The position numbers were made by a program, and so were the translations under genes. A stretch of DNA of 64,000 bases from NCBI RefSeq assembly GCF_018139145.2, contig NC_059473.1, positions 60,680,707 to 60,744,706 of the forward strand. Direction: 5' to 3'. Positions 32,001 through 45,168 of this stretch are shown piece after piece. Position 1 is the first letter of the stretch, and the number at the start of each line of letters is the position of its first letter. The stretch is from Gymnogyps californianus (Eukaryota > Chordata > Aves > Accipitriformes > Cathartidae). Below the pieces are notes generated by a model that saw only the letters and a program-made list of their open reading frames with translations, searched no databases and was not told where the DNA came from.

Positions 32001-35000
32001 CCTTTTGCTAAAAACATGTTTGTTTTTAAATTAATTACTTTGGGAAACAGCAAGAGAAATGGGTGCGGTGGTTTTAGAGGAAAAATAAATACTGTGAGTT
32101 TGAACTAATTAAAAAAGTGACCCATGCACCCATGGAACATGGTGGAGACCAGGTTTCTGCTCTTTGGCTATTTCTGGAGGCCGAAGGAGAACAAACGGAC
32201 TGAACTGGTTGGACCCTCCATAGCAGGTTGCACCAGAAGATCTGCACCCTTTGTCCTTCAAGGTAGAGAGCAAGACACAAGGAGATGTAATCATGAGCCA
32301 CACAATCTATATACACCAGGTTTTTTACTTGATCTTTAATACATGCTGTATTTGGGGAGACAAAGTCTGGCATGCCAAAGCTTGAGATTGGACTGGATGC
32401 AATCTTTCTGCTGTGGGAGAGCTAGCTGTTAAAAACTATTTCTAGTAGATTCTGCTCTCTATCACTTCTAGCCACTGTCTAGAAACCAGTGAACTGATGC
32501 TTGTGTTGAACTGATGCAAGTGGCTTTGCTACTCCAGGTAGACTCATAGTGGGAAACCCCACCAGCTATAAAAATTACTTCTCTCTGCCCACCCTCCCCT
32601 TCTCTCTCTCCCTAGAAGTCCGACTGGCTCAACGTATCTATATCCCACTGGAGTCAGACTGTATTTATTTCACTGCACAGTCCTGCTCCCTACAGCAAGT
32701 GTACAGCAACCAAGCTGGGCTTTGGTGATCACACCATGCTTTATGTGCCCAGCATACACAAGCTCAGAGCCTGAAAGGTTCTGTCCACCACAGGATGCAT
32801 GTGTTAATACATCAAGCGTGTGTTTAGTTTTAAGAGCAATTCAGACTTGCGCTTGACCGATAGAGCAGACGTACCTTTTGTTTCCAGGGTATGTATTTTC
32901 AGTGTGTCCTAACTGGCCACAGTTTTCAGATCCTGTGGCTGTTCCTGTGTTGCAGTATAATAAGCAAAGGCAGATGATCCAGTTCTCAGTGTCTTTGCCT
33001 GAAGAGATAAAAATCACATTGTATGTATTATTTCTTCACACGTTATGTCAATTGCTGAACAATTAAGCATGCACTACTGGAGGATTAATAAGTGAGCCAA
33101 GGCTACAGAACATAATGCAACTTCACAGCAAGAGATGACAATGCAATTCTTTAATACTGTAATATTATTTCATGTAAAACCAGCTGATGTAAAATCAATT
33201 CCATGCTAAATTGTGTTTTCCCCTTCAGTCCTTTTAAACTTTAAAAAAGAAAAAAGTGGGAAAGATACCAACAGCCCATAAATAATCTCTAAATAATGTG
33301 TTACAGGCTAATGGCAAGTGGCACTCTCACAAACCCATATTTATATTAAAAAACCTCATGTGTACATTATATAGTATATCAATTATAACAGCTGAAAGTA
33401 AAATAAATGTGATGAATGTACATCTACTTTACTATTCATTACATCTCATCTTTGTAAGAAAATGCTATTTTTATTCCAAGCTATATATCTTATAAAGTTA
33501 ACACAAACAAACTATATGTTTTAGCCATATCAAAATCTAAATATCTACATCCAAGACATGCAATTACACATAAGTGTATTATAAACTATACATAAATGAG
33601 TAATAAACCACTAGTTTTAGGTCTTTTCTCTGTGGAGTTCTATTTATCATGCTTTGGCAGGTAAATCAATAGATTCATCCTTGCAAAATTGCACTTTTTT
33701 CAATAAACGTGACTCTGGGGTGTGATTTCGGACAGTATCTTCAAAATACAGGACAGCTCAACATTAAGACTGCTGGGACCCTGAGTGGGTCAAAAAGCAG
33801 CCAGCCAGTTCAAAGGTTTTCACTTTTGGCTATCTCTTCGATAATTGCTTGAGGGGCAAAGGGTGCTGGTCCCCTCCCAGTGCGGTATCACAAAAAGCCT
33901 GTCTGCAGCGAGCGCTGGCTCCACCGGCCATTGCTTGAGAGGACCGAACAAACCACCCTCCCCTCCTGGCAGAGCGTGTTGCTCCCCTGCTCTATGGAAA
34001 ACGCTCCGCTGTTGCTAGCACAGCAACTACGCTGCAGGAGAATCCGCTTCCAAATAATTTAGTCTTTATTTACTCAGGAAAAAAAAAAAAAAGCTAAAAG
34101 GTGGAGGCTAATGAGATACTGGCATGGGAATTATTTTACAGTAATAAAATACTTCACTTGTTTCTAAGGGCACATCATCATGCACAGGTCCACAGAGAGT
34201 CCTTCAGAGTGAGATTTCCTGAGGACCTTGCATCCGTACACATAACTTGGTAGTGGGAATGCTGCTGCTACATCGGCCTGTCCTGTCATGCTAAGGCGGC
34301 AGGGTACAAGTTAATTGAAAGGACTAGGCGCAGCATGGGCAACTGGGGAAAGCGAGCAAGCAGAGAAAACAACTAAGTGCCCTTTCTTTCTATGTTAACT
34401 TTACATGCAGAGTTTTTTATAATGTTTTTTGAACCTAAAGTTGAAACTACTCCATATTCCAGCTCTACAGTCCCACTACTTATCTAGTTCACAAAGTTCC
34501 TTCTCACATATATGCAATGTTTCTCATTTGGCTGCTTTTTGAATTAGTATATTCATATATAAATAAGCTAAATTAGGATATGCCTTACTGTGTAACTGGC
34601 AAAATGCACTGGGGAATAAGTGTGCTTGCCAAGTTGTACCAGGAGCATGATGAGGCTCCTGGTAACACGGAGACTTTTGCTATTCATTGTGGTAACACCT
34701 AGGAAAGGAATGATGGAATACGGAGCTCCAGGCTTCAACTCTTGCCTCTGCCACTGGCCCACACAGACAGGGCGAGCGCTGCTCAGTGTCTCCGTTTGCT
34801 CCTCTAAATTACAGCATGCTCAGTAATACATCAGCTGGGGGGGTTGAGGCTAAACTCTCATAAACTAATTTTGATTCCTTCCATCATGTCTCTCATTAAG
34901 TGTAAAGCGCCTCCAGGGAAAGGCAGCTGATTAAACAGATTCCTCAGTGACATAATGAATTTACAAAACCCCTCCAGTTTCACTGGGGATGTTTGGGGAA

Positions 35001-38000
35001 AAATATCTTCAGCCACCGAGGGCAAAGTCCACCGAGAAGGAGAATCTCTCCATTTCCTCTACCTTGGGGCCTGACAAACCTTCCCCACCCACCCTGGGGA
35101 GCTGAGAGGAGATCCCCACTGAGCACTGGGAGGGAGAGGAAAAGGCTGGAAGGGACACAGCCATCCATCCATTCGGGGCACCAGCACAGCAGCCCACTGC
35201 GTCCACGCCAAAGCGTGCAGGTCACAGCCTCCTTGCTTTCCTTGGCAGTCTTAGCCCAGCCAGCTTCCCCACGCAGCTCTTACGCTACAGCCCCAAGGCA
35301 AAGCTCTCCCAGGCAAGCTCTGCACACAGAGAGGTATTGCCTCTTGGCGCCGGAAAGAGGTATGAGGCTTTTTCCAGCATTCAGATCCTGTTTTTAATGT
35401 GACTCAGCTCTGCAGAGTCCATAAGGATGACACGGGTTGTGCTTTATTAGCAGTTAGGTTAATGTTTGGAAATAAAAAGACTGATGGTTTTATCTGTTTA
35501 ATCATTTGGTGCTGCCAAGAGCGACCATAAGCACAGCCCAATGGTGCATGAAGAGAGTACAGCCTGACATTCATTTCCCACCACTAAAATCCAAACATTA
35601 GCATACAAGTTGTATAGCAGGCTGGCAGGGGCAGGCAGCCAGGATTGCAGTTATTGGAGTGACTCAATGATCATAATTTTTCTTCATGGAGATTTTCAAC
35701 CTCCCTGCAATGGAAGAAAATAGGGATGGATGAGGTGGGCTAATTTCAAAGTTTGGCAGTTCATTTGTGTTTGCCCAGCTTTCCTATGCCCTCAACAGAG
35801 CTAAGTTACAGAGCTAAGGACTAAAAGACTCCTCTAGGTTTTCCCCAATATTATTTCACCTGTGTAGGGGGGTCCCCCCTCTCTTTTTTTCTTAAATCTC
35901 CCCTTCTCAGGTACATTCTTTAGCAAAGAGTAGCTGCAATGCAGATTCACCACATGTAACCAGGCGATGCTACTGACCTGCCATATGCAGCCAGCAGCAG
36001 CTATAGCAATTTATCACTGAAAAGCAATCAGATGGCTAGATCACGCGGTCAGCTGGCACCCAGACAACACTGGATGTGGCAGATGCCATCAGTGCACAGA
36101 GCAGAATAAGAGACAACAGGAGCCAACGGACACAAGGATGTTGTCTTAACAGATGACAGCTACCTCAGCCAGTGTTTATCACCATTTATCACTAAATAAG
36201 CGCAGCTGTTAGACTTATTGATCCTTTGAAACTTATGTAGAGCAGAGTTTGCAATTTTTGGCCGAGTTACACAGAACACCTCTCCTTCTGTACACAAAGT
36301 CAAGGGCGAGAAAAGCCACTGAAACAATCACAGTGGAGTTGCACTCCAAGCAAAGCTTCCTTGGATGTGCAAATACACACCTTACCCACTTCTGGGAAGG
36401 CGCATGGCTGTACACATAATGGTCCAGCTGGCCCAACAATTCCGAATAAATATTGTGCCATTGTAAGAGCACTGCAGAGCTTATAACTGGCCACATAAAG
36501 TGTGTTTTGTGAAAGCTTCTTAGCAGCCACACAGGTGGGCTGTCACATAGGGGACTGGCTAGCCACATGAAACGAGACAGAGCTTCTGCAGGGCTGGCAG
36601 AACTGAAACACAAGGACTCTGAGACCCTTGAAGTTTCTGCAATTGTCCTGCATCTCATTTCTTTCTCCTATTTGTATTCTGTTGGTATCTACTCTTTCCA
36701 GTCAAAAAGGGCAGTAGCAGCAGCCCATGTTCTCGACCACCTTCTCATATGTCTGTGATACTTCTAAGAGAGAAAATGCTGTCAGGAGCTGCCCATGTCT
36801 TTAACATGTCAGTTCAACACTTTAAATCCTTTTTCCTCTGCCAGAGCTATACTGTTTGCTAGCACAAAAATAAGCAGAGTCTGAGCTCTGCCCACTCTCC
36901 CTGCCTTTCCTCATGCACTTACCAGAAAAATAGCTAGAGCACAACTCCCACGCATTGCACAAGATTCAGACTCAAGCAGCCCTAAAACAGGCTTTTTCCT
37001 GTCCCAAGTCTATGCTAGAACTAGTCAAAATTTAACACTTGCAAGATTATAACATCTTTAGAGCAGGAGAGGTGTGGGGGGAATCCAAATCTAAACAAAC
37101 CTGAACACACCCAAAATATGCTGCCACTTCCATGACTAACAAAATCCCACAATACTGAGGTAAAATAAAAATAATAATAAAAAAAAAAATCTTACCACCA
37201 CCTCTTTAACCCCAGCCTCAAGGCCACCTCTGCTCCACAACTACATCGTTTCCCTCCAGCTTCACGTTTTCAGCCTTGCCGTGCTAATGAGAAACCTTTG
37301 CCAGCTGGATCCAGCTCCCAAAGCAATCTCCATAATGAGGACAGGCACCTGGGGACCTACCTGCCTGGCTCAGGAGGAGAATTTGGTTTGTTTTTCCAAT
37401 CCCCCATACTGTGGAGTCCTTTGAGGCTGTGATAAGGGAATGCCAGACCACCTGGCAGCAAAAGCAGATGAAGAAGGAGGGGACTGATGAAGAGCTGAGG
37501 TGTGGGTGGTAGCCAGGGTGGGAGGAAAAGGTTAATCAGAGCCCTTGGATACGAGCACCCAGCTTTGATCCCGAGCCTGAGAAGAGGATGTAGGGTGCTG
37601 GTGCATGTCTGGCAAAACTGCCTTTTTGTTTTATAGCTTTGTTTCTTTATTGTGCCTTTTTTTTTTCCTGTTTCATTTGCTGTACTTCAGTCACAGCTAG
37701 TTGGGAAGGGGAGGCTTCACTTTCTCATGAAGTTACTGTTCAGTCAAAGCCCAACTTTAAAAATACATTTTCTAAATATGCACTATTCACTCTTGTCCTC
37801 AGTAATTTGACTGGCAGAAATAAGAGCTGCAAAAGCAGATCTTGTCAGTCATTCTTAAGCCTTCCTTAATATGGAAACAGTCACCTGCTATTTAAACCAC
37901 ATTTTTAAAGGGGCACAGTGTGCTTAACAAGATGCACACACCTGGAGTCTCAACCTCTTTTCATTTTCTGGTAAAAACTTATTTGTGGGGATTGCAGATG

Positions 38001-39649
38001 TGCATGGGTGAGATAACAGATCCTTCCAGGTGGCCCCTGAAAACCCATCCAGGCCTATTTTCTATCATTTTCTGTAAATGCACTGCATATATGCGTACAT
38101 CTGCATGTCCTTTCCATCGCGCAGACACCCACTGGCACATCTCCGAATGTCTGTCTCATGAAATCCAAAGGACAAGCGTATGCTCATGTGCAGGGGAGGC
38201 ACACACCATACAGCACCTTGCGGCTGCGGGAAGCGGAAGGCACGGGAGTTTGCTCTGTAACAGGGCATGTTGGCTCTGTGGCACAAGGTGGGCCCAATAT
38301 GGAGGAGATTTTGCTATTTGCTATTTTTAGGCTAAGCTTTTTTTCTTTAGGAAGCACAGCAGAGATTAGAGTTTATTCACACATGGTCTTCACTTGCACG
38401 TTGTGGACACAGACCCTACATCATGCAGCGCCCGCTCATTTCAGACCTGTCTTTCAGAAGCAGTGTGTACCCATGGAGCCGGCTGTACTCTGGGAGACAT
38501 GGAGACATGCAGCAACTTTAAAAGAAGACCAAGGAAGCCTGATGCTGGGGTCCCAAATTATGTTTGGAGAATGGTTCCACAACAAGCGAAACATTTATTT
38601 TTCATTAAAAGACCTCCTAAGAATTAAACTGGAATTATTCTATAGTAAATTTAGCTACAGTGTTTCTGGGACAGGATGTCCAGAGAACAAGCATCCTTCA
38701 CCTTATCACCAGAATGTCTCAATTCTGACCTGAAACACAAATTTGGTGCCAGGTGTAGTACTGTGTTTGTGGTCTGTTGCAAATGCCAGCCAGTGAGGGA
38801 ATGTGTTGGTTTATGGCACACAAGTAAAAAGCACAGAGCTAAGTTCAGCTGCGTTTGCCTTTGCTGGGAAAGGAAATAATTATTCTATTTGTTTTGCTTC
38901 CAAGATGGGAATAGCAAATGTCTTTCTCACCTCACTGAGAGGAAAAAATCTCACCCAATATGGTTAAGGTGCACCCCTTTTTACTGAGCAGCATGACAAC
39001 CTTGCAATTTGAACACAATTTTTTTTTTTCCGGCTGCTTCCTTCTGGGATTTTTTTTCTTCAATGTGGTTTATCATTGAGAGGTGCCTCATGTGTGAACA
39101 TCTTGGTTGTTTCCTACAAAATGGCAGAGTTCACAAATAAAAGGAACGAGTAGAGCAGAAGAAGTGAAGCTCATTTCAGACGTGCTTTTAGGGGAGCTGA
39201 TTTAACTGCAATCTGGAGGCAAATACTTGGCCAGAGGGGAAAAAAAAACATCTTAAAATGACCCATGCCAGTCTACCACAAGGAGTGGGCAGGCTGGTCC
39301 TTCCCAGGGGCCTGAGGAACCTGCGTCATGATTCTTCTCTTGGAGGATGCGCGCTGTGATACCGCCGAGGCTGCTGCTTTCGTTTGTTTGCCTTTGCAGC
39401 GAACATGCTGCAGCTGAGATCACCTTTTCCAAAGCTCAGATATACCTTCTGGAAAGCCAGTGGCCAGATGAACATTTTGGTGTTTGTATCCCGTGACCCA
39501 GGGGAGGGTTTTGGGAGAACAACGGGAGCACAGCAGATGTTTGGACTGGGAATGCCCACAGCACTGCTGCTTTTTGACCCACTGCATGACCCTTTTGGAG
39601 ACCCTCCTTCATTTCTCAGCCACTGGATGCTATGACAGAAATTTCTTGA

Positions 39650-40420
39650 TGTGCGGTGTGGCTTCCTCCGAGCGACGGCCCTGTGAAAGGGGAGCCCTTC
39701 GGCACAGCTCATGCATGAGTTCCCCTCCTCCCCTCGGCTCCGGTGAAAGCAACCTGCGTCCCCACGTTACGTCTTGGCCTCGGTCCCCTCGCAGGAGGGC
39801 AATCCACAAAGTGAACATTAGAAGGTGTTTCCCGAGCCAAGGATTTTCCCCCGGCGGGTTTCAGAAAGGCCCATCTGCGCCTCTCGGGGCTGGCGTTACC
39901 TCCAGCCAGCCTCTGCAGCTGAGCGCCGTCCCTGGCGTGAGCCGGCAGTCACTGCCCCGGCTGCATTTCATTCTGGCTGCAGTACTTTGATCAATCAAAG
40001 CAAATCAAGGGCAGATCAAAGCCAGGCACCACGTGGATTTGTTCGTCCGGCTCATGTCTCACCCCTGACTGCACGCCAGGCAAATTTCTCCTCAGCCTGC
40101 ATTGCTTTCTTAGCAGCGTTTGCTCTGACCACGGGGATGCTGGTGACAGGGGAGGAAACCCGGCTCTGTAAGTAGGGATGCACAGAAAAGAGCTGCGTTG
40201 TTACACCTAAGTCCCAAACCTTGCCTGACCAAACAAGGACTCCACGGCACAAAGACGGGTCGTTGCTCCCGGGGGGCGGTGGGACCACGGTTGAGGTGCA
40301 GCCCTGTTTCCTCCCTGGAAGTGGAGAGGGGAGCACGGCTCAGCCGGAGGCAGCAGGGGCCGCAGCCAGCGGGTCTGACGTACCGCACGAGCTGCCGTAC
40401 CAGGCACGCGGTGGGTGAGT
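39650..40420. promoter_or_regulatory. Orphan CpG-rich block (possible distal regulatory element or non-coding RNA promoter)
   Basis: By hand count, about 22 CpG occur in 39,661-39,960, roughly three-quarters of the number expected from local base composition. Surrounding intergenic sequence has almost none. A second CpG clump follows at about 40,250-40,420. No exon of a known gene adjoins it. Between the clumps lies a cluster of TCF/LEF-like sites. Unmethylated orphan islands often mark enhancers or unannotated promoters, but methylation cannot be read from sequence. Confidence 0.5.
39985..40021. promoter_or_regulatory. Cluster of TCF/LEF-like motifs
   Basis: Within 37 bp there are CTTTGATC (39985-39992), ATCAAAG (39994-40000), the weaker ATCAAGG (40004-40010) and GATCAAAG (40014-40021). 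Three contain the full core recognised by the HMG-box TCF/LEF factors that mediate Wnt/beta-catenin responses. The assignment rests on motif match alone. Confidence 0.4.
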
Positions 40421-43400
40421 TAAGGACATACTTTCAGCCTTAATTCTGAGTTTCCTAGGTTTTGTCAGTTTAAGCCAGATTCCTAATGTTATTTTAATGC
40501 AGTTGTTTTGTGTGTGAATAATATGCTTTCTATGCCAAACCACAAGCCCTGGAACTAATATCTCATAAAAATGCCTAGAGTCCAAAGCTAATAGCTGTTA
40601 TTCAGCTGATCGAGTGATGCTTAAAAAGTTACAGATTAACGCTATTCCCTAGGGGAAGGCAAAATTAAACTCGACTTCTGATGGGGCCGGGTGCTATTTC
40701 GCGCAGTGTCTGAGCCCGGGCTGGGGGATGCAGCTTGCTGCAGACCCTGGGCACCCCGTTGCAGGGCTCGGTGCTGTGAACGTGTGCAGCGAGTGCCATC
40801 CGGGCTCTACCTGGAGTCCAGGCGGGCAGAGGTTGGGGGGGTGAGGGATTTTCATCAGTTTTCCCTTAAAAAAGCCCCCGCCCTTCCAGCAACATCTCAC
40901 CCAGCGATGGGTCACTACAGCTCTACACTACATCCTCACCCAGCCCTACTGCTGTGGGCAGTGATTCAGGGGTCACCGAAAAGGTGTGGGGGGGATGGTC
41001 ACTCGCTCCCCAAGCCGGTGGTGTCTGGGCGAGTGGCGGCTGCGGTGAGATCAGGTCCTGTGTCTGCCAGCCTGGCACGGTGGGCAGGAGCCGGTGCTGG
41101 AGCCAGCAAGGGGGCAGGTGCCCCTTCCCCTCCCAGAGGGTTTGGGTAGGGCATCAGTGACCCACAGGGTGCAGAGGGGGGAAGCGGAGGGGACTGGCGA
41201 CAGGGGCGAAGCTGTCCCTTCGCGCTCCTTCCAGGCGGGGAAATCAAGCCACAGGATGTCAGTGCAGCCTGTGTGAACGCCATGCTTGCTGAAAGAAATG
41301 ACTGCCTCCTCTCAAGAGCACACAGGAAGATCTCTTTCCCAGAACATCTTCTTGTTTAGGAAACTCGCATCGCGGCAGCAAAGCAGAATGCTTATTTGGG
41401 AATAAGAAAATGAGATGTGGCCCCAAGTCAGTGCTTGCGTGTAGGCACCGCGGCAGAAAGTTTGAGGATGCACGAGAGGCAGCTGCTGGCTCACAGTAAC
41501 AAACGCAGAGCTGGATGGGCTGGCGGCCCGGACAGCTGGTGTTTGCTGCCTGCATCCTCCGATACTGGCTGCGGAGTTGTAAGGTATCGATTATTTTCCT
41601 GTTACAACACAAAGGGATTAGCTAGATTAGCTTCTGCAGAGGTGAGAAAGAAATGTGTCATGTAGACTGTTTATTTTGCTCTAATTGGATTCACACCCTC
41701 TTTCTGAATAAATCTCATTTTACTCCAGCTCTTGTGGTTTTTCATGGCCGTGAATGCTGAGGAGCTCTTCCAGGGATGGGCAAGCAATTCTTAACTTTGG
41801 TGGGGAAAGCGAAGGGGTCATGCTGTGGTCACTAGAGGCAGGCAGCCTGCAAACAGCGTGGCTGAGGAAGCTCTCATGGTCACGTTCCAGATGATGCTCA
41901 CTGACAGCTTTTGGCAGCATGAGGTAAAAGCCGCTCTTTGAACAGGGAAATCTAAGCTTTTCAGTCCTTCCGGACACGGCATCCACACCTGCTCTGGGTA
42001 AGCTACAGCACAACGTCGCAACCCAGAGGCATGGCGATGCTGCCCATCAGAAAGCAGTGTATGCTGGTCCCCCTTCAGCAGAGTGAGCTGCGCTGTATAC
42101 TAAAATTGTCAGTGAATTTTCTGCTGCAGTTCATCATCTTTTCTAGCTGGTGCAGAACACTGTAGGAAAATTATCTTTGTCTGCTGTTTTTCTTGGCCCA
42201 CTCACTCAGAAACACGGAAAGTACCTGCAGCAGGGGTGGCTTCTCAAGTTCATCCTTTAAATCTCTGGAAACAAAATAAGCTCAGATGGAAAAGAAAGAA
42301 GAAAGAGCATAGTTTAAGAATCCTAGGTCTGGGTGGTTGCAAACTGCTAAGTGTCCTCTCTGTGTTAATCCCGCTAAACAAGTAAATGCTTTTCACTCCT
42401 GTGTCCTTTGCACTGTGGAAAGTTTTGATGTCTCTGTACTGGCCACTGTAGTTTGAAACTCTGCCTCTGAGTCAGATGGGTATCAAAAACCTCAGACCAG
42501 CTGGACTGAGCAATGCTTTTTTGATGAGCACAGTAGAAACCAGATACAAAATAAATAATTAAGTCAATGAGATTTTTGGGGGGGTCTAAATTGTGCCTGC
42601 ATATGCATTACCGAGTCTAAGCCTTAAATCTGAAATTCTTCCATTTATTTCTTGTTCCTACAGAGAACAAATAAATGCTGCATCAGGAAGGCACATTTCT
42701 CTGGAAGCACCTGCTCCTGCAGTTTCCAAAGATGTCCTGTATTCGTGGATGCCTCTTCATCTACACCAACCTGTGACTTGTCTGAGAGAGTTTGGTAGGT
42801 CTTATTGGAATTTGTGCACACATATTAAACTTGACATAAAATTTCTCTTTTATTGCTGTTTCAGTCATGTTTCTCCTCATGACAGATTGTTATATTTTCT
42901 GTTGGCTTTGTTACTCTATAACTGGACACTGAAGCATCAAATAAATCCATATGCTGGGTACATTCTCTGTTTGAGGTAGGTATTGGAGCAATTTGGCATA
43001 TAGATTGCCATAATTTTCAATGATACCTTTTGCCTTGTTCATTTGCTCTGGCAGAACTCATTTGTTTTAGTGCTTTTAGAGCCCATGGGAGGTGCTAAAT
43101 AAACATTTCAAACTATAAAAAAAGTTACTGGCCAACTGTGAAGTGGTAAAATTAAGTAACTTACCCAGCATCACACACGTAAGCAGAGCATCCAGTTCTG
43201 CAGAGCAACCTTCAGATTCCCCCTCTTTCTCTTCCTATGCTGTCCTGCCTCATTTGCAGAACATCAGATGAGGCTTTTACATCCTCCCTCCCTGCACAGT
43301 TCCCTAGAGCAGTATCCATCCTGACCAAAAAAACCCAAGAAAAAAGCCCAAAATAAAAACAATGTGATCAACTAATTTGAAGGAACTTTTAAAAATATGG

Positions 43401-45107
43401 ACAATACAGTCTATTTTTCCTTATCTTCATTTTTGGAGTGCCTGAGCCATCTTAGAAAATTTCCCCCCAGTATTTAGCCTGAATCAAACATGTAGAATTT
43501 TCCTAGCAGGGAATATTCCACTCTACAAAATGAAAGTTAGGTAAAAGGAAAATAACCGAAATCAGAGCCTGCTACTAGAAAATATGATACAATGTGGACA
43601 ACGGGAAACACCGTAATACAGGAATCACTGCATCTACTGGTTTGCCACCTCTGCAATGAAGCTGCCAGTTGCTTTGGTTCCACAAAGCAGTGCTATACAG
43701 ATTTTTAGGGCAGGAAGCAAAACAGAATATTATTTCTAAGGGAAACCAAAGGTGCAATTAGGAGAGCCGGTGGTAAAGGCATCACTTTCCCATCACAGTA
43801 GCCACACAGCACAGTGGGAAAGGCTCAATAGTACATGCAAGGACAGGACAGGCTCTAAGGGTCGCCCAGCTAAAAAGTTGGTAGGGGAAACCAACAGGCT
43901 TCCAGTCCCTCTCTCGCTGTCCTGCCAGGGGGAAATGTAAATGGGAACAGGCTACTCCTCTGCAGATGATTGAAAGTAAAGATTTATGGATTACTCGATC
44001 CAGAACTTTATAAAACAGCAAGATGACTTTCGGAACTGCAGAAAGACCCATCTGTCTGTTGCCTTCTTATCAAGCTGGAAATTGAAGGACACTGTATAAG
44101 CTGAGGGAAAACCCCAACAGTCTTCAGCACAAAATTTGGTTAAATCTCTGCCTTCAGCAGCTTCCAAATCACAGAAAACTTGGGAATATAGGAGGACTGG
44201 GGCACAGGGCCTTAAGAGGCCAGGGCAGAAAACAATATTGTCTCCTTTCAAGAGAAACTATAAATAGTATTTAGCATCTCCAAGCAGGCAAGTTCATAAA
44301 AGTGAGCCTGCCTGATTGTGGACTGGTTTCTTTGTCAACTTAGTATTCAGGAGAAGGAAGAATTGCCATAGCAACATTCCCATCTTCTGACATGTATCGT
44401 GCAGATCATGTAGTCAAGGCAGCACCGCACCCTCTCACACATGTGCTCTGTGAACTTTTGTATTCCTGACAATATTAAAGAGAGAACTACATCTCATGAT
44501 TGACACACTTGCCTGCGTGTCTTTATGATTCCTTAAAAAAAATATGGAAATGCTTCCCTTCCCCCATTCTCCTCCTTTGAACTGTTTTCTCTTCTCCATC
44601 CCACTGAAATGATGAGAACAGCTCATGCCCCAGATCTGCAGATATATGTTCCTGACAGTAGTCCTACGCTATGCAAATGTGTAAACTGCAAAATGTAGAG
44701 GGTTCTAAAAAATTAAGTATATCCAGTAGAATCTAAATTCTGAGTAAAAGTGCTGAAAGGAACTAGAAATCTTCCAGTACCTGCATAATTAATGCTCTAT
44801 TAAACAAAGCCTTACATCTTTTTTCTTTTGGTTTTTTTTGTTGAGTTAGTCTGAAATCTCCAGACACACACGCCAACCATACCTATGGCACATGTCAATA
44901 TATATGTCGCCCTGTGCAGGAGCTGAGTTCACAAGCAGAGCAGAATACTCTACATGTTTGCAGCCAAGGTCTGGCTATACCCCTGGGATGGCTTGGGCTA
45001 TGTGGACTTCCTGCTGAAGGAAAAGTACCGCACATTACACAGGGCTAAGCTGTGGGCCAGTACAAATGGGATGCTGCAACACTGTGCAGTAAAACCACCT
45101 TTGTAAC

Positions 45108-45168
45108 CACGGGGAGCGAGGGAGCGGCTGTGTGGTGCTTGGCTGCTGACTCGGGTTAAACCACGACA
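45108..45168 (+). mobile_element. Truncated 3' end of the same LTR family
   Basis: The sequence GGAGCGGCTGTGTGGTGCTT followed shortly by GGGTTAAACCACGACA matches the last 60 or so bases of the two solo LTRs in PEX3 intron 1, in plus orientation. The rest of the LTR is missing and no duplication flanks it. Confidence 0.65.

Noticed and set aside
38158..38733. 191-codon plus-strand open frame, the longest in the intergenic region outside G+C-rich DNA
   Set aside because: There is no recognisable domain, signal or family. Composition changes along its length, other frames overlap it, and no splice or promoter context is visible. Judged to be chance.
39484..39990. 168-codon plus-strand frame running into the CpG-rich block
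   Set aside because: It is rich in Pro, Arg and Ser as expected from G+C-rich DNA, with no family features; other long frames overlap it on both strands.
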